This document shows positions 26,014 to 35,176 of a stretch of DNA of 64,000 nt, one piece after another (within the stretch, counting starts at the first letter, position 1; each line of letters begins with the position of its first letter). Under the pieces are notes generated by a model. It was given only the letters and a program-made list of their open reading frames with translations, was not told the DNA's origin and ran no database searches. The stretch is from Treponema porcinum (GTDB lineage Bacteria; Spirochaetota; Spirochaetia; Treponematales; Treponemataceae): positions 1 to 64,000 of the forward strand of contig NZ_FUWG01000016.1 of the NCBI RefSeq assembly GCF_900167145.1. The letters run 5' to 3'. A program made the position numbers and the translations under genes.

Positions 26014-27267
26014 CTAGTCCTTGAATTTCTTTATGATAATTGCGCCGTTATGACCGCCAAAACCGAATGTAGCACTCATTGCAGCATCAATATTGCCTTC
26101 AACACCTTTGTTCGGAACGTAATCAAGATCACATCCGCCTTCTACATCCTGCTCGTCAAGATTGATTGTTGCAGGGAAGAAACTGTCATTTATTGCCTTT
26201 ACACAAATCATCGCTTCGATTGCACCTGTTGCACCAAGACAGTGTCCGTGCATTGATTTTGTAGAAGAAATCTTAAGTTTCTTTGCATTCTCTTCGCCAA
26301 AAGCAAGTTTTACCATACGAGTTTCGCTAGGATCATTGATGTGAGTAGAAGTTCCGTGCGCATTGTAATACTGAATTTCAGAAGGATCCATTCCTGCATC
26401 TTTCAGAGCGCGTGTCATACACTGAGAACCAACTACTCCGTCCGGATTTGGTGAAGTAAGGTGATAACCGTCACAGGAAGCACCGTACCCCATCACCTCA
26501 CCGTAGATTTTTGCACCGCGTGCCTTAGCGTGTTCGTATTCTTCAAGAACAAGAATTGCACTTCCTTCGCCCATTACAAAGCCGTTTCTTTTCTTGTCGA
26601 ACGGACGGCTTGCTTTTGCAGGATCTTCAAAACCGCTTGACAGCGCGTGAAGAACCTCAAATGCAACTACTGCATAACCGTTGATTGTAGATTCAGCACC
26701 ACCGGCAAGACAAACGTCCATTCTTCCGTTGCGAACCATATCAAAAGCCGTTCCCAGAGCGTCAGTTCCGCTTGAGCAGGCTGTAGATACGGCAAACGTC
26801 GGTCCGTGAAGGTGGAACTGCATACAGATGTTTCCTCCGGCTTCGTTCGGGATAAGTTCCGGAATCGTCATCGGAGGAGTTTTTGAGCAGCCTGATTTAT
26901 AATAAGAAATACAGCCGGACTCAGTTATTTCAAATCCGCCGATTCCAACACCAAGAATACAGCCTGTTTCATCAAGAACTTTCTGATTTCCCATAAGATT
27001 TGAATCATCAAGTGCCATTTTTGCCGCTGCAACAGCGTATTGCGTAAAGCGTGCCATTTTGCGTGCAGCAGAAGCGTCCATATACTGCGCAGGGTCAAAA
27101 TTCTTTACTTCTGCGGCATATTTTACTTTATTAGGAGTACAGTCAAAATGAGTTATCGGACCAACTCCAGATTTTCCAGCCTTTACGGCAGCCCAGGTTT
27201 CATCAACAGAATTTCCAAGCGGAGTTACTGCACCCATTCCTGTAATAACAACACGTCTTTTTTCCAT
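26014..27267 (-). CDS. fabF: 3-oxoacyl-ACP synthase II
   Basis: 417 residues. Begins RRVVITGMGAVTPLGN; the catalytic cysteine is in VSTACSSGTDALG, and the two histidines in YYNAHGTSTHINDP and SMHGHCLGATGAIEA, with the GFGGHNG motif near the end. It condenses malonyl-ACP with acyl-ACP. Third gene of the fab operon; 61 bp separate it from fabG and this gap holds no acpP. Confidence 0.93.
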   Translation of the reverse strand: MEKRRVVITGMGAVTPLGNSVDETWAAVKAGKSGVGPITHFDCTPNKVKYAAEVKNFDPAQYMDASAARKMARFTQYAVAAAKMALDDSNLMGNQKVLDETGCILGVGIGGFEITESGCISYYKSGCSKTPPMTIPELIPNEAGGNICMQFHLHGPTFAVSTACSSGTDALGTAFDMVRNGRMDVCLAGGAESTINGYAVVAFEVLHALSSGFEDPAKASRPFDKKRNGFVMGEGSAILVLEEYEHAKARGAKIYGEVMGYGASCDGYHLTSPNPDGVVGSQCMTRALKDAGMDPSEIQYYNAHGTSTHINDPSETRMVKLAFGEENAKKLKISSTKSMHGHCLGATGAIEAMICVKAINDSFFPATINLDEQDVEGGCDLDYVPNKGVEGNIDAAMSATFGFGGHNGAIIIKKFKD

Positions 27268-27328
27268 AATTCAATTCCTTATCTAAATAAAATAACCGCT
27301 CTCCAGTCAGTTTGTTTGTTCTGTAAAA

Positions 27329-28069
27329 TTATGCGCCCATTCCGCCGTCAACACCAAGTACCTGCGCGGTAATATACGTTGACATATCGGAAGCAAGGAA
27401 CAATGCTGCATTTGCAATGTCCTCAGGCTGTCCTGCACGCTTTAGCGGAATCATCTGAAGCCAGCCTTCACGCGCCTTTTCGTTCACGGCTTTTGTCATA
27501 TCAGTTTCAACATAACCTGGTGCAATGGCATTAACACGTACACCGCGCGCAGCAACTTCCTTTGCAAGAGATTTTGTGTAGCCAATAAGACCTGCTTTAC
27601 TTGCAGAATAGTTTACCTGACCTGCACCGCCGTGAAGTCCGACGATACTTGTCATATTGATGATTGAACCGCTTTTTCTGTGAATCATATCGTTTGAAAC
27701 AATCTGGCTTACTACAAAAACAGCAGTCAGATTGATATCAAGAACTTTCTGCCAGTCTTCAAGTTTCATACGGAATGAAAGACCGTCTTTTGTAATACCG
27801 GCATTGTTTACAAGCACGTCAAAACCACCAGATTCGGAAAGAGCTGCCTTCACTGTTTCGGAAAGTGCAGCTGCATCCGCACAGTCAGCACAGATTTCGT
27901 GGAATGCAGTTCCTTTTTCTGCAGCAAGTGCTTCCAGTTCCCCGCGTGCATCAGACGGACGGGAACAAAGTCCCCAGACTTCCGCACCGTTTGCAATGAA
28001 AAGCTCTACAATTTTGCGGCCGATACCGCGGCTTGAGCCTGTTACAAGGGCTTTTTTATTTTTTAACAT
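27329..28069 (-). CDS. fabG: 3-oxoacyl-ACP reductase
   Basis: 246 residues, short-chain dehydrogenase. ALVTGSSRGIGR binds NADPH, VNNAGITKDGL is the structural NNAG motif, and the catalytic triad is Ser in INMTSIVG with NYSASKAG (Tyr, Lys). Reduces 3-oxoacyl-ACP. The start at 28069 (MLKNKKALV) has GGAG about 10 nt upstream within the end of fabD; the fabD stop is 3-5 bp away. Confidence 0.92.
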   Translation of the reverse strand: MLKNKKALVTGSSRGIGRKIVELFIANGAEVWGLCSRPSDARGELEALAAEKGTAFHEICADCADAAALSETVKAALSESGGFDVLVNNAGITKDGLSFRMKLEDWQKVLDINLTAVFVVSQIVSNDMIHRKSGSIINMTSIVGLHGGAGQVNYSASKAGLIGYTKSLAKEVAARGVRVNAIAPGYVETDMTKAVNEKAREGWLQMIPLKRAGQPEDIANAALFLASDMSTYITAQVLGVDGGMGA

Positions 28070-28071
28070 AT

Positions 28072-29031
28072 TCAGTTTACTCCGTTGATTGTATCTACTG
28101 TATTTATTGACGAGCAGTTCCATTTTTCGCCGAATTCAGTCTGTTTCCACAAACCGCCAAGGACGCGTCCAGGACCTACTTCAAGAACCTGCCATTCATC
28201 AGAAGATTCTGACGTCATAAGCGCACCAAGAACAGCCTCTTCGTCCGTCCAGCGAACCGGATTTGTAAGATGAAGAACTGCATTTTTCTTGATTTCAGCG
28301 CCGCTTACAGCTTTTTCTCCCGTAACGTTGCTGAACAAAGCAATTTTCGGGTCATTGAACTGAACGCCGGCAATAGCCTTTTCAAATTCGTCTGCGGCTT
28401 TCTGCATAAGCGGACAATGGAACGGACCTGCAACGGCAAGGCGTACACAGCGGCGCGCACCGGCCTCGGTAAATGCTTTTTCAGCAGCGGCAAGACCGTC
28501 AAAAGTTCCGCTGATTACAGTCTGTTTTACGCTGTTTAGATTTGCCGCATAAACATCATCTATTCCATTTGCAATCTCAATGACTTTTTCCGGAGGAAGA
28601 CCAAGAATTGCGCTCATTCCAGGAGCGTGACCTTCATTTTCTGCGGCAATTTCTTCGCACACAGACTGCATAATCTTTCCGCGCTGGCAGACAACTTTTA
28701 TAACGTCTTCAAAAGAAAGAACGCCGGCGGCATACAAAGCCGGAAATTCACCAAGACTGAAACCCATTGCAGAAGCCGGAACAATACCCTTTTCCTCAAG
28801 AACAGACATCGTCGCAACAGAAGCAGCAGTAATCGCAAGCTGGCTGTTGTCGCTGCGGCTTAAAAATGCAGCATCAGATTTCCACAAAAGATCAGGCACA
28901 TTGATGCCTGCTATTTCTGATATTTTATCAAGAATTTTACGTGCAGTCGGAAATGCATCACAAATATCTTTCATCATGCCAGGTTCCTGAGCGCCTTGTC
29001 CAGGAAATAAAAAAGCAAATTTCTTTGACAT
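28072..29031 (-). CDS. fabD: Malonyl-CoA:ACP transacylase
   Basis: 319 residues. FAFLFPGQGAQEPGM at the start, the nucleophile serine in MGFSLGEFPAL (GFSLG instead of the usual GHSLG, with the histidine of that motif replaced by Phe), QRGKIMQ, and the active-site histidine in AGPFHCPLM. Loads malonate onto ACP. First gene of the operon, GAGG upstream of the ATG. An 8-bp inverted repeat lies just upstream. Confidence 0.9.
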   Translation of the reverse strand: MSKKFAFLFPGQGAQEPGMMKDICDAFPTARKILDKISEIAGINVPDLLWKSDAAFLSRSDNSQLAITAASVATMSVLEEKGIVPASAMGFSLGEFPALYAAGVLSFEDVIKVVCQRGKIMQSVCEEIAAENEGHAPGMSAILGLPPEKVIEIANGIDDVYAANLNSVKQTVISGTFDGLAAAEKAFTEAGARRCVRLAVAGPFHCPLMQKAADEFEKAIAGVQFNDPKIALFSNVTGEKAVSGAEIKKNAVLHLTNPVRWTDEEAVLGALMTSESSDEWQVLEVGPGRVLGGLWKQTEFGEKWNCSSINTVDTINGVN

Positions 29032-29055
29032 ACAAAACCTCGTTCTTTTTATTTA

Positions 29056-29082
29056 AATGACAATATCTTTATTTTTGTCATT
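29056..29082. promoter_or_regulatory. Inverted repeat upstream of fabD, candidate operator
   Basis: AATGACAA (29056-29063) and TTGTCATT (29075-29082) with an 11-bp spacer, 25-51 bp before the fabD ATG. The position suits a fatty-acid-synthesis repressor site; the protein is not known. Confidence 0.4.
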
Positions 29083-29151
29083 AACATCTATTTACAGTCT
29101 AACAAATTGAGATATTTTGTCAAGAGTTACGCAACTCCACACTTCACCATC

Positions 29152-29190
29152 ATAAAAAAAACGCCGGTTCTGAAATAAATCAGAACCGGC
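29152..29190 (-). terminator. Terminator of the chemoreceptor gene
   Basis: 11-bp arms GCCGGTTCTGA (29163-29173) and TCAGAACCGGC (29180-29190); T8-9 follows on the minus strand. Confidence 0.88.
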
Positions 29191-29203
29191 ATTTCAATTT
29201 GTT

Positions 29204-31276
29204 CTAAGCCTTAAAATTCATCAGCAATGAATGCATAACGTCAATGTTTTCTTTTGTCTTTAACGAAAGGTCAGAAACATTCTGAGCCGCAGCATTTATC
29301 TGCTGGGAACCGGCTGCCATTTCGTCCATGCTTCCAAGAATAACGTCCGTAATCTGCGAAACTGTTTCCATATTCCCGGAAACAGCCTTTATTCCAACCG
29401 TAAGTTCGTTTGACTTTTCATTTACCTGCACGGACTGGTTTTTCATATCACCAAGTGCCTCTAGAATCTGGTTTGAAGCACTTTCCTGCTCGGTCATCGC
29501 GTTGTCAATCTGCCTAATGATGGTATCAGTAGAACCAAGCTGCGTTACGATATTGTTAAACGCAGTCTGAGAAGCATTTGAAAGCGAAACAACATCGTTT
29601 ATAGAAGATGAAATACTGCGCAGTTCCTCATCAATATTCTTAGACTGACTGCTTGACGTTTCTGCAAGCTTGCGGATTTCATCTGCAACGACGGAGAAAC
29701 CTTTTCCGGCATCACCTGCATGAGCTGCCTCAATTGCGGCGTTCATTGCAAGAAGGTTTGTCTGTGCCGCAACCTGAGAAATCATTTCATTTGCCTGCAA
29801 AAGCATATTTGACTGTTCAGCCATCTGCGAAACTTTTTCCGTAACATTCGTAATTTTTTTGTTTCCGTCATCAATTGTAGAAGCTAGAGCAGAGAAACTT
29901 TCTGCCATTTTGCGGACGCTTTCTGAAACGGAAGAAATGTTACCGAGCATTTCCTCAATCGCCGCAGAAGATTCTGTAATTCCTGCTGCCTGATCATTGA
30001 TAAGGCTTCCGAGATTTTCAATATGCTCTTCAGATTTTCTAAGAACATCAGCCGTATTCGTTACTGCATTAGCCTGATTCTGAGACTGCTTGCGCACGCT
30101 TTCAATGTTAGCCATAATCTCTGCCGTTGCGCTTGCAGACTGCTGGGAGTTTGCTCCAAGATTTTCACCGATAGACACAAGAGATTCCTGTGCGTTGTTC
30201 ATTTTTGAAATAAGATCACGCAGAATTGAAATAAATGTATTGATGTCCTTGCAGATTGAAGCAAATTCATCATTTCCTTTTTCCGGAAGACTTATAGTAA
30301 GGTCTGCATCGCCAGAAGCAAGATTTTCAACAGTTTTTCCAACACTATTAAGAGGTCTTATAATTTTCTGCGTAATCAGAAGAACCATAGAAGTAAGCAG
30401 TATTATAGAAAGAATAAGTGCAGCGCCAACAAGAGGTGTAAATACTTTTAACACAACATACTGAATCAAAGACATTTCTTTTCCTATAAATAGGACTGTC
30501 AGCACTTCTCCGTTATTATCCTGAAGTGCAAAATAGTCTGTCAAAAATACCTTGTCATCGATTTTTGCCTTAACGATAAGCTGGCCTGTCTTTCGTGCAT
30601 TTTCCAGAAGCGACTTGTCCGCAATTTCAGTTCCTTTCATACCGTCAATGCTTGTATAAAAACGACGTGCACCGGCAAAAACGGTAAATTCCATGTGCAG
30701 CTGCTTGCTCATCTGAGATACAAATTCATCAGAGAAAAGTTTTCTTTTTGCTATAACAGCACCAGACACGCCACTTCCACCTTGAGCAAGAATCGGACAA
30801 GCACTGACAACATACAATTCATCACCTATTTTTTCCACATCAGAAGAAGAATTGCCGTTCAACGCTTTTTTCAGAAGCGCATTATTTCCCTTCTCTCCCT
30901 GCGGATAAGAAGCGATGACAGAAGCACTTCTGTCATAATACGCTATGGAAGAAACACTGAAAAAACCGACAGCTTCTTTTGTAACAGCATCAAGTTTTGC
31001 AGCCTGGACGTATCCTCCAGCATCAATAATGCGGTTATTTTCTATATTCTTTTCTATCCACAGAACAGCTCCGTCAAGCTGCCTCTGAACTTTATTAATT
31101 TCAAGCAGCGTATCATCCTGCATCTGTACCAGTTCGTCCTTAAAATAATTTTCCAGACTTTTCTGCAACTGGAAATGGATTACCCAAAACAAAAGTCCGC
31201 TGTAAATAACAATTCCTGCAATCAACGTTATCAATACCTGTTTTGAAATTGATTTTGTTTTTGACTTTTCTTTCAT
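29204..31276 (-). CDS. Methyl-accepting chemotaxis protein with Cache-type sensor
   Basis: 690 residues. TM1 at about 13-35, a periplasmic Cache-like domain (about 45-275, with [17 protein letters not shown] and [22 protein letters not shown]), TM2 ([20 protein letters not shown]), HAMP, and a long cytoplasmic coiled-coil signalling domain whose hairpin tip reads [20 protein letters not shown]. It binds a small ligand outside the membrane and controls CheA. GGAGG precedes the ATG. Monocistronic, with a 140-nt leader and terminator. Confidence 0.92.
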   Translation of the reverse strand: MKEKSKTKSISKQVLITLIAGIVIYSGLLFWVIHFQLQKSLENYFKDELVQMQDDTLLEINKVQRQLDGAVLWIEKNIENNRIIDAGGYVQAAKLDAVTKEAVGFFSVSSIAYYDRSASVIASYPQGEKGNNALLKKALNGNSSSDVEKIGDELYVVSACPILAQGGSGVSGAVIAKRKLFSDEFVSQMSKQLHMEFTVFAGARRFYTSIDGMKGTEIADKSLLENARKTGQLIVKAKIDDKVFLTDYFALQDNNGEVLTVLFIGKEMSLIQYVVLKVFTPLVGAALILSIILLTSMVLLITQKIIRPLNSVGKTVENLASGDADLTISLPEKGNDEFASICKDINTFISILRDLISKMNNAQESLVSIGENLGANSQQSASATAEIMANIESVRKQSQNQANAVTNTADVLRKSEEHIENLGSLINDQAAGITESSAAIEEMLGNISSVSESVRKMAESFSALASTIDDGNKKITNVTEKVSQMAEQSNMLLQANEMISQVAAQTNLLAMNAAIEAAHAGDAGKGFSVVADEIRKLAETSSSQSKNIDEELRSISSSINDVVSLSNASQTAFNNIVTQLGSTDTIIRQIDNAMTEQESASNQILEALGDMKNQSVQVNEKSNELTVGIKAVSGNMETVSQITDVILGSMDEMAAGSQQINAAAQNVSDLSLKTKENIDVMHSLLMNFKA

Positions 31277-31422
31277 TATGCCTCCAATAAAAAGCCGATA
31301 TTCGCAACAAGCTGCGAGTGTGCAAGTGTAAAAAAGTTGTGCAATTCAAAGTTTAGGCAGATAAAATATGAGCTGACATATCAGCCTTACCTTACATCCG
31401 AATTATTGCTTTGCAGAATTTA

Positions 31423-31431
31423 ATTATAGCA
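31423..31431 (-). promoter_or_regulatory. Extended -10 promoter of the chemoreceptor gene
   Basis: Minus strand TGC then TATAAT (31428-31423); no clear -35. Transcription would begin near 31416. Confidence 0.5.
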
Positions 31432-31503
31432 TAGATAAATGAAAACGCTAGTTATTTATAAAAAATTAAGTCAAAAAAAAGGAAATCAAAATGGAAACCG
31501 AAT

Positions 31504-31550
31504 AAAAAAGACCGACGGCCTAAAGGAGAGAGAAAAAAAGCCGACGGTCT
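31504..31550 (-). terminator. Terminator of uvrC
   Basis: 10-bp arms with one mismatch (31510-31519 and 31540-31549, GACCGACGGC/GCCGACGGTC), followed on the minus strand by T6. Confidence 0.65.
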
Positions 31551-31679
31551 GGAGAATGAAAATTTAATTTACATTTTTAAATAACAGGAGTATGTATTTT
31601 CGCTTTCACTAAAAACAACAGATAAAATGATACAAGGTTACAAAAAAACATTGTTTTTGGGAAAATTATTATGCACCGT

Positions 31680-33608
31680 TCAGTTTAAGGCAGAATCTGC
31701 CAAATCTTCTATATATTGTGCTTCTGCCGCAGTTTGAACGGTAGTTCCGGCGGTCTTAAGAGACTGCATCTGTTTTTCCTGTATTTTTTTACGTCTTTCA
31801 GAAAGAGTTTTTGCCGCAAGAATTATGCCTGCCGCCTCGTCGGAGCGAATGCTAAGACACTGCGAAACGGCGGACACTTCCGCATTGCACAGGTTTTCTA
31901 CAGTCATAAATTTTTTCGTAAGAAGCCGGGCGCGCTTTTCGCCGACGTTCGGAATTTCCAGAAAAACAGAAACAATATTTTCTTTTGTACGAAGTGCCTG
32001 ATTGCGACTTGTGGCAAAACGGTGCGTTTCGTCACGAACACGCTGTAAAAGCCGTAAAGCATCACTGCGTTTAGGAAGGCACACAGGAGAAAAAGCGCCC
32101 GGAAGCCAGATTTCCTCATCGCGCTTGGCAAGACCGGCAACCGGTATATCAAGATTAAGCGCCTTAAGAACGCCCTGAACGGCATTCACCTGCCCGATAC
32201 CGCCGTCTATCAGAATAAGATCCGGTAAATCGGCCTGTTCATTTAAAAGACGCGTATAGCGGCGACTTGCGGCCTCCCGCATTGACTGAAAATCGTCTAT
32301 ATAGCCATCAGTAGTTTTCAGGCGGAAATAGCGGTAATTTTTCTTGTCCGGATTGCCGTTGTAAAAACTGATAAGGCTCGCCACCGGAAATTTTCCGCCG
32401 ATATGGGCAATGTCAAAACCTTCAATGCGGACAGGAAGATGCGGAAGATGAAGAATGTCGCGCAGTTCTTCCAGTGCAGGCATATCACCGCGCTCACGCA
32501 TCCGGCGTATAATATCTTCTTTTGCATTATGAAATGCCATATTCATTGCGGCAGTATGACGCGCGGCATTCTGGATATTATCCGAAACAAGAACTATCTG
32601 CGCATCTGCCTTAAGTTTTTCCGTAATCCATTTCTGAAGGTAGGAAAGACCTTCTTTTGTAGGAACAAAAACAGTCGGCGGAACTTCTTCTTTTGAAGTG
32701 TAGTACGCACTCATAAATTCGCCGGAAAGTTCATCGTCTTCATTAAGGCTTGTAACACGGTAATTATCCCTGCCAAGAAGTTTTCCGCCGCGTACTTTAA
32801 GAACCGTAAAGCTTACAAGTTCGCCTTCGCGGCTGTATGCAATGTAATCACGGTCTTCATTGTCAAAACTTTCCACAACATTCTGATTTTGCATAATCAT
32901 CAGGGCGCGAAGTCCGTCCCTAAGCCGGGCGGCTTTTTCAAAATTAAGTGCGGCGGCAGCTTCCTTCATTGCAGCCTCTATGCGCGCCGTCGTTTCAATT
33001 CCTTTTCCCTCAAGTAGTGCAGAAATTTCTCCGAAATATTCATTGTAGGAGTCTTTGGAAATTTTACCGCAGCACGGAGCCTTGCACTGCCCCATATGAT
33101 AGTACAGGCACGGAGCATCGCGTTTTTTGAAAGTCCTGCAATGACGAAGCGGATAGATTTGATACAGCGCATCTATAAACGTATCAAGCGCCGCCGCATC
33201 GGGATACGGTCCGAAATATACAGAGCCGTCGTGAAGAACATTCCGCGTTTTGAAAAGGCGCGGAAATTCCTCGCGGGTTATGCGCAAAACAGGATACGAT
33301 TTTCCGTCCTTAAGGTCGATGTTGTATTTTGGCGTATATTTCTTAATCAGATTGTTTTCCAGCAGGAACGCCTCGTATTCGTTCGCAGTGGTAATGTATT
33401 CTATGGAAGAGGCATTGGAAATCAAAAGACGAGTCTTGATGTCTTTTTTCCCTGAAAAATAGGAAGAAAGGCGGTTCTTGAGGTTCTTTGCTTTTCCTAC
33501 ATAAATAACGTCGTTCTTTTTGTTGCGCCAAAAATAAACGCCGCTTGAGGAAGGAGCTTTTAATGCAGTCTGGTGGAGCTGTTCTCGCACCGGATTATTG
33601 TTTGACAT
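31680..33608 (-). CDS. uvrC: UvrABC excinuclease subunit C
   Basis: 642 residues. N-terminal GIY-YIG nuclease domain (SSSGVYFWRNKKNDVIYVGKA; here GVY...YVG) for the 3' incision, a Cys-containing segment (APCLYYHMGQCKAPC), UVR motif (LNFEKAARLRDGL) for UvrB contact, an RNase H-like domain for the 5' incision (IEGFDIAHIGG, DLILIDGGIGQ), and a C-terminal helix-hairpin-helix (FLEIPNVGEKRARLL). The start at 33608 is chosen by homology; 12 bp separate it from the divergent ATG at 33621. No Shine-Dalgarno is seen; a TATCTG box ends 7 nt before the ATG. Confidence 0.93.
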   Translation of the reverse strand: MSNNNPVREQLHQTALKAPSSSGVYFWRNKKNDVIYVGKAKNLKNRLSSYFSGKKDIKTRLLISNASSIEYITTANEYEAFLLENNLIKKYTPKYNIDLKDGKSYPVLRITREEFPRLFKTRNVLHDGSVYFGPYPDAAALDTFIDALYQIYPLRHCRTFKKRDAPCLYYHMGQCKAPCCGKISKDSYNEYFGEISALLEGKGIETTARIEAAMKEAAAALNFEKAARLRDGLRALMIMQNQNVVESFDNEDRDYIAYSREGELVSFTVLKVRGGKLLGRDNYRVTSLNEDDELSGEFMSAYYTSKEEVPPTVFVPTKEGLSYLQKWITEKLKADAQIVLVSDNIQNAARHTAAMNMAFHNAKEDIIRRMRERGDMPALEELRDILHLPHLPVRIEGFDIAHIGGKFPVASLISFYNGNPDKKNYRYFRLKTTDGYIDDFQSMREAASRRYTRLLNEQADLPDLILIDGGIGQVNAVQGVLKALNLDIPVAGLAKRDEEIWLPGAFSPVCLPKRSDALRLLQRVRDETHRFATSRNQALRTKENIVSVFLEIPNVGEKRARLLTKKFMTVENLCNAEVSAVSQCLSIRSDEAAGIILAAKTLSERRKKIQEKQMQSLKTAGTTVQTAAEAQYIEDLADSALN

Positions 33609-33620
33609 AGGAATACAGAT

Positions 33621-35132
33621 ATGAATTATATCAGAAAAATCAGTTTTTATCTTTTTTTTATAAGTCTTTTTGCTTTTACGGAACAATTTTATGCAGAAAC
33701 ATACCTTCTCGGCGGAAAAAAAGGCTGGTCTGACGTAAACGTACGTAATGGAATTACAACAGGAACAGGACGATACGGAAACGAAAGTCTTGTGCTTGAT
33801 ACGACTTCCAGAAAGAAAAATCCTTACACCGACCTTCTGCTCGATTTTGAAAACGGCGGCTTTTCCGACACGACAGGAAATTATACAATAGTAGAAAACA
33901 CCCTGTTTTCATCAAAAAAAGCCGTTATGGGAAAAGGTGCAGCGCTTAGCCGCGGAAAATCCGGCGGTCTTGTACTTTCCGGTACACCGGGAAGCTTTTT
34001 CAGCACGGAAGGGCCGGCAGGTTCGTTTATGATAGATTTTTGGCTCTGCCCCTCAATCGTTGAAAACGGCGAAATTATTTTCAGCTGGCGCTCTTCGCGC
34101 AACATCGCAGGAAAAATCGTATATCAACTCATAACAGCCTCGTTCTACCAGGACAAGATTATGTGCGTCTTTTCAAACATTTTTGACGGCTACACGGAAG
34201 ATTCCGGAGACGTTTACCTTATCGGCTCGCGAAAACTTATCCCTGAAAAATGGTCGCACCATTCAATCTGCTTTACGGAAGACGATGGAATGCTTCTTTA
34301 CAAAGTTGACGGCGAGGTAGAAGACATACAGTTTATGACGGAAACAGGACACGAAGGCTCTTCAATTTTTCCGGCATACATAGGAACTTCGGCGTATGTT
34401 TCAATCTGCCCTAAATATACAGGACTCATAGACGATTTTTCCGTAACAAGAAGCTACGTAAACATTGATGCAGAAGTCGACGCCGAAATCGCAGAAGCGC
34501 TTAATCCAAAACGATACGGTTCTTCCGGCGGACATTTTGAGTCAGTTCCCATTCTTACAAAGCCCGGAACGATTATGAACTCCTTGAAAGCAGAAACGGA
34601 CATTCCGCCGCAGACAGAAATTCATTTTTACATCCGCGGCGGCGACAACTACTTTAACTGGACGCAAGACTACCCGGAGTGGATTCCCGTAAAAAACGGA
34701 GAAAAAATCACCGGGCTTACAGGACTGTATTTTCAGGTGGCGGCGGATCTGTTCCCCGACGGAACAGGGAGCGTAACGCCTTCCGTTTCGGAAATTCAGC
34801 TTGACTACACCGTACTCCCTGAGCCACAGCCGCCGTACAAGGTCAGCGCACAGAAGGGCGACGGCTCAGTTACGCTTTCCTGGAGCTATTCTACGGACGA
34901 TACGGCAGGCGGCTACTACATTTATTACGGTACGCGCCCCGGCGAATACCTTGGAAGATACGCCGCAGAAGGTAATTCGCCTATTGACGTAGGGAATACT
35001 ACTTCGTATACAATAACAGGACTTAAAAACGGAACAATTTATTATTTTGCAATTGCCGCCTGGTCTAAGGTGGACAGCAGGATTCGCGGACCGCTTTCAA
35101 AAGAAGTGTATGCGCGTCCGGGAGTAAAATAG
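33621..35132 (+). CDS. Exported LamG/fibronectin type III protein
   Basis: 503 residues. Signal peptide about 1-25 (FYLFFISLFAFTEQFYA), a concanavalin A-like/LamG domain around 85-280 (GSFMIDFWLCPSIVENGEIIF, TGLIDDFSVTRSY), a beta-rich middle part, and a C-terminal fibronectin type III domain (about 405-500: YKVSAQKGDGSVTLSWSYS, ITGLKNGTIYYFAIAAWS). Likely periplasmic or surface-located; ligand unknown. Such proteins are typical of treponemes and often sit before a TPR gene, as here. AGGA lies about 10 nt before the ATG. Confidence 0.78.
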   Translation: MNYIRKISFYLFFISLFAFTEQFYAETYLLGGKKGWSDVNVRNGITTGTGRYGNESLVLDTTSRKKNPYTDLLLDFENGGFSDTTGNYTIVENTLFSSKKAVMGKGAALSRGKSGGLVLSGTPGSFFSTEGPAGSFMIDFWLCPSIVENGEIIFSWRSSRNIAGKIVYQLITASFYQDKIMCVFSNIFDGYTEDSGDVYLIGSRKLIPEKWSHHSICFTEDDGMLLYKVDGEVEDIQFMTETGHEGSSIFPAYIGTSAYVSICPKYTGLIDDFSVTRSYVNIDAEVDAEIAEALNPKRYGSSGGHFESVPILTKPGTIMNSLKAETDIPPQTEIHFYIRGGDNYFNWTQDYPEWIPVKNGEKITGLTGLYFQVAADLFPDGTGSVTPSVSEIQLDYTVLPEPQPPYKVSAQKGDGSVTLSWSYSTDDTAGGYYIYYGTRPGEYLGRYAAEGNSPIDVGNTTSYTITGLKNGTIYYFAIAAWSKVDSRIRGPLSKEVYARPGVK

Positions 35133-35176
35133 ATTTATGAAGAGAACTGTCAGCGATTTTACACAGGAGAAGAAAA

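Larger units (their letters stand above)
31277..31679 (-). other. Intergenic region between uvrC and the chemoreceptor gene
   Basis: No gene. On the minus strand there is the uvrC terminator (31504-31550), an extended -10 promoter (31423-31431) and a leader of about 140 nt containing a small palindrome GCTGA-CATA-TCAGC (31372-31385). A distant relative of the hairpin element at 1480 may lie around 31298-31330 (shared ATTCGCAAC only). Confidence 0.5.

Noticed and set aside
31298..31330. Third copy of the hairpin element
   Set aside because: Only ATTCGCAAC is shared with copies A and B; too short to call.
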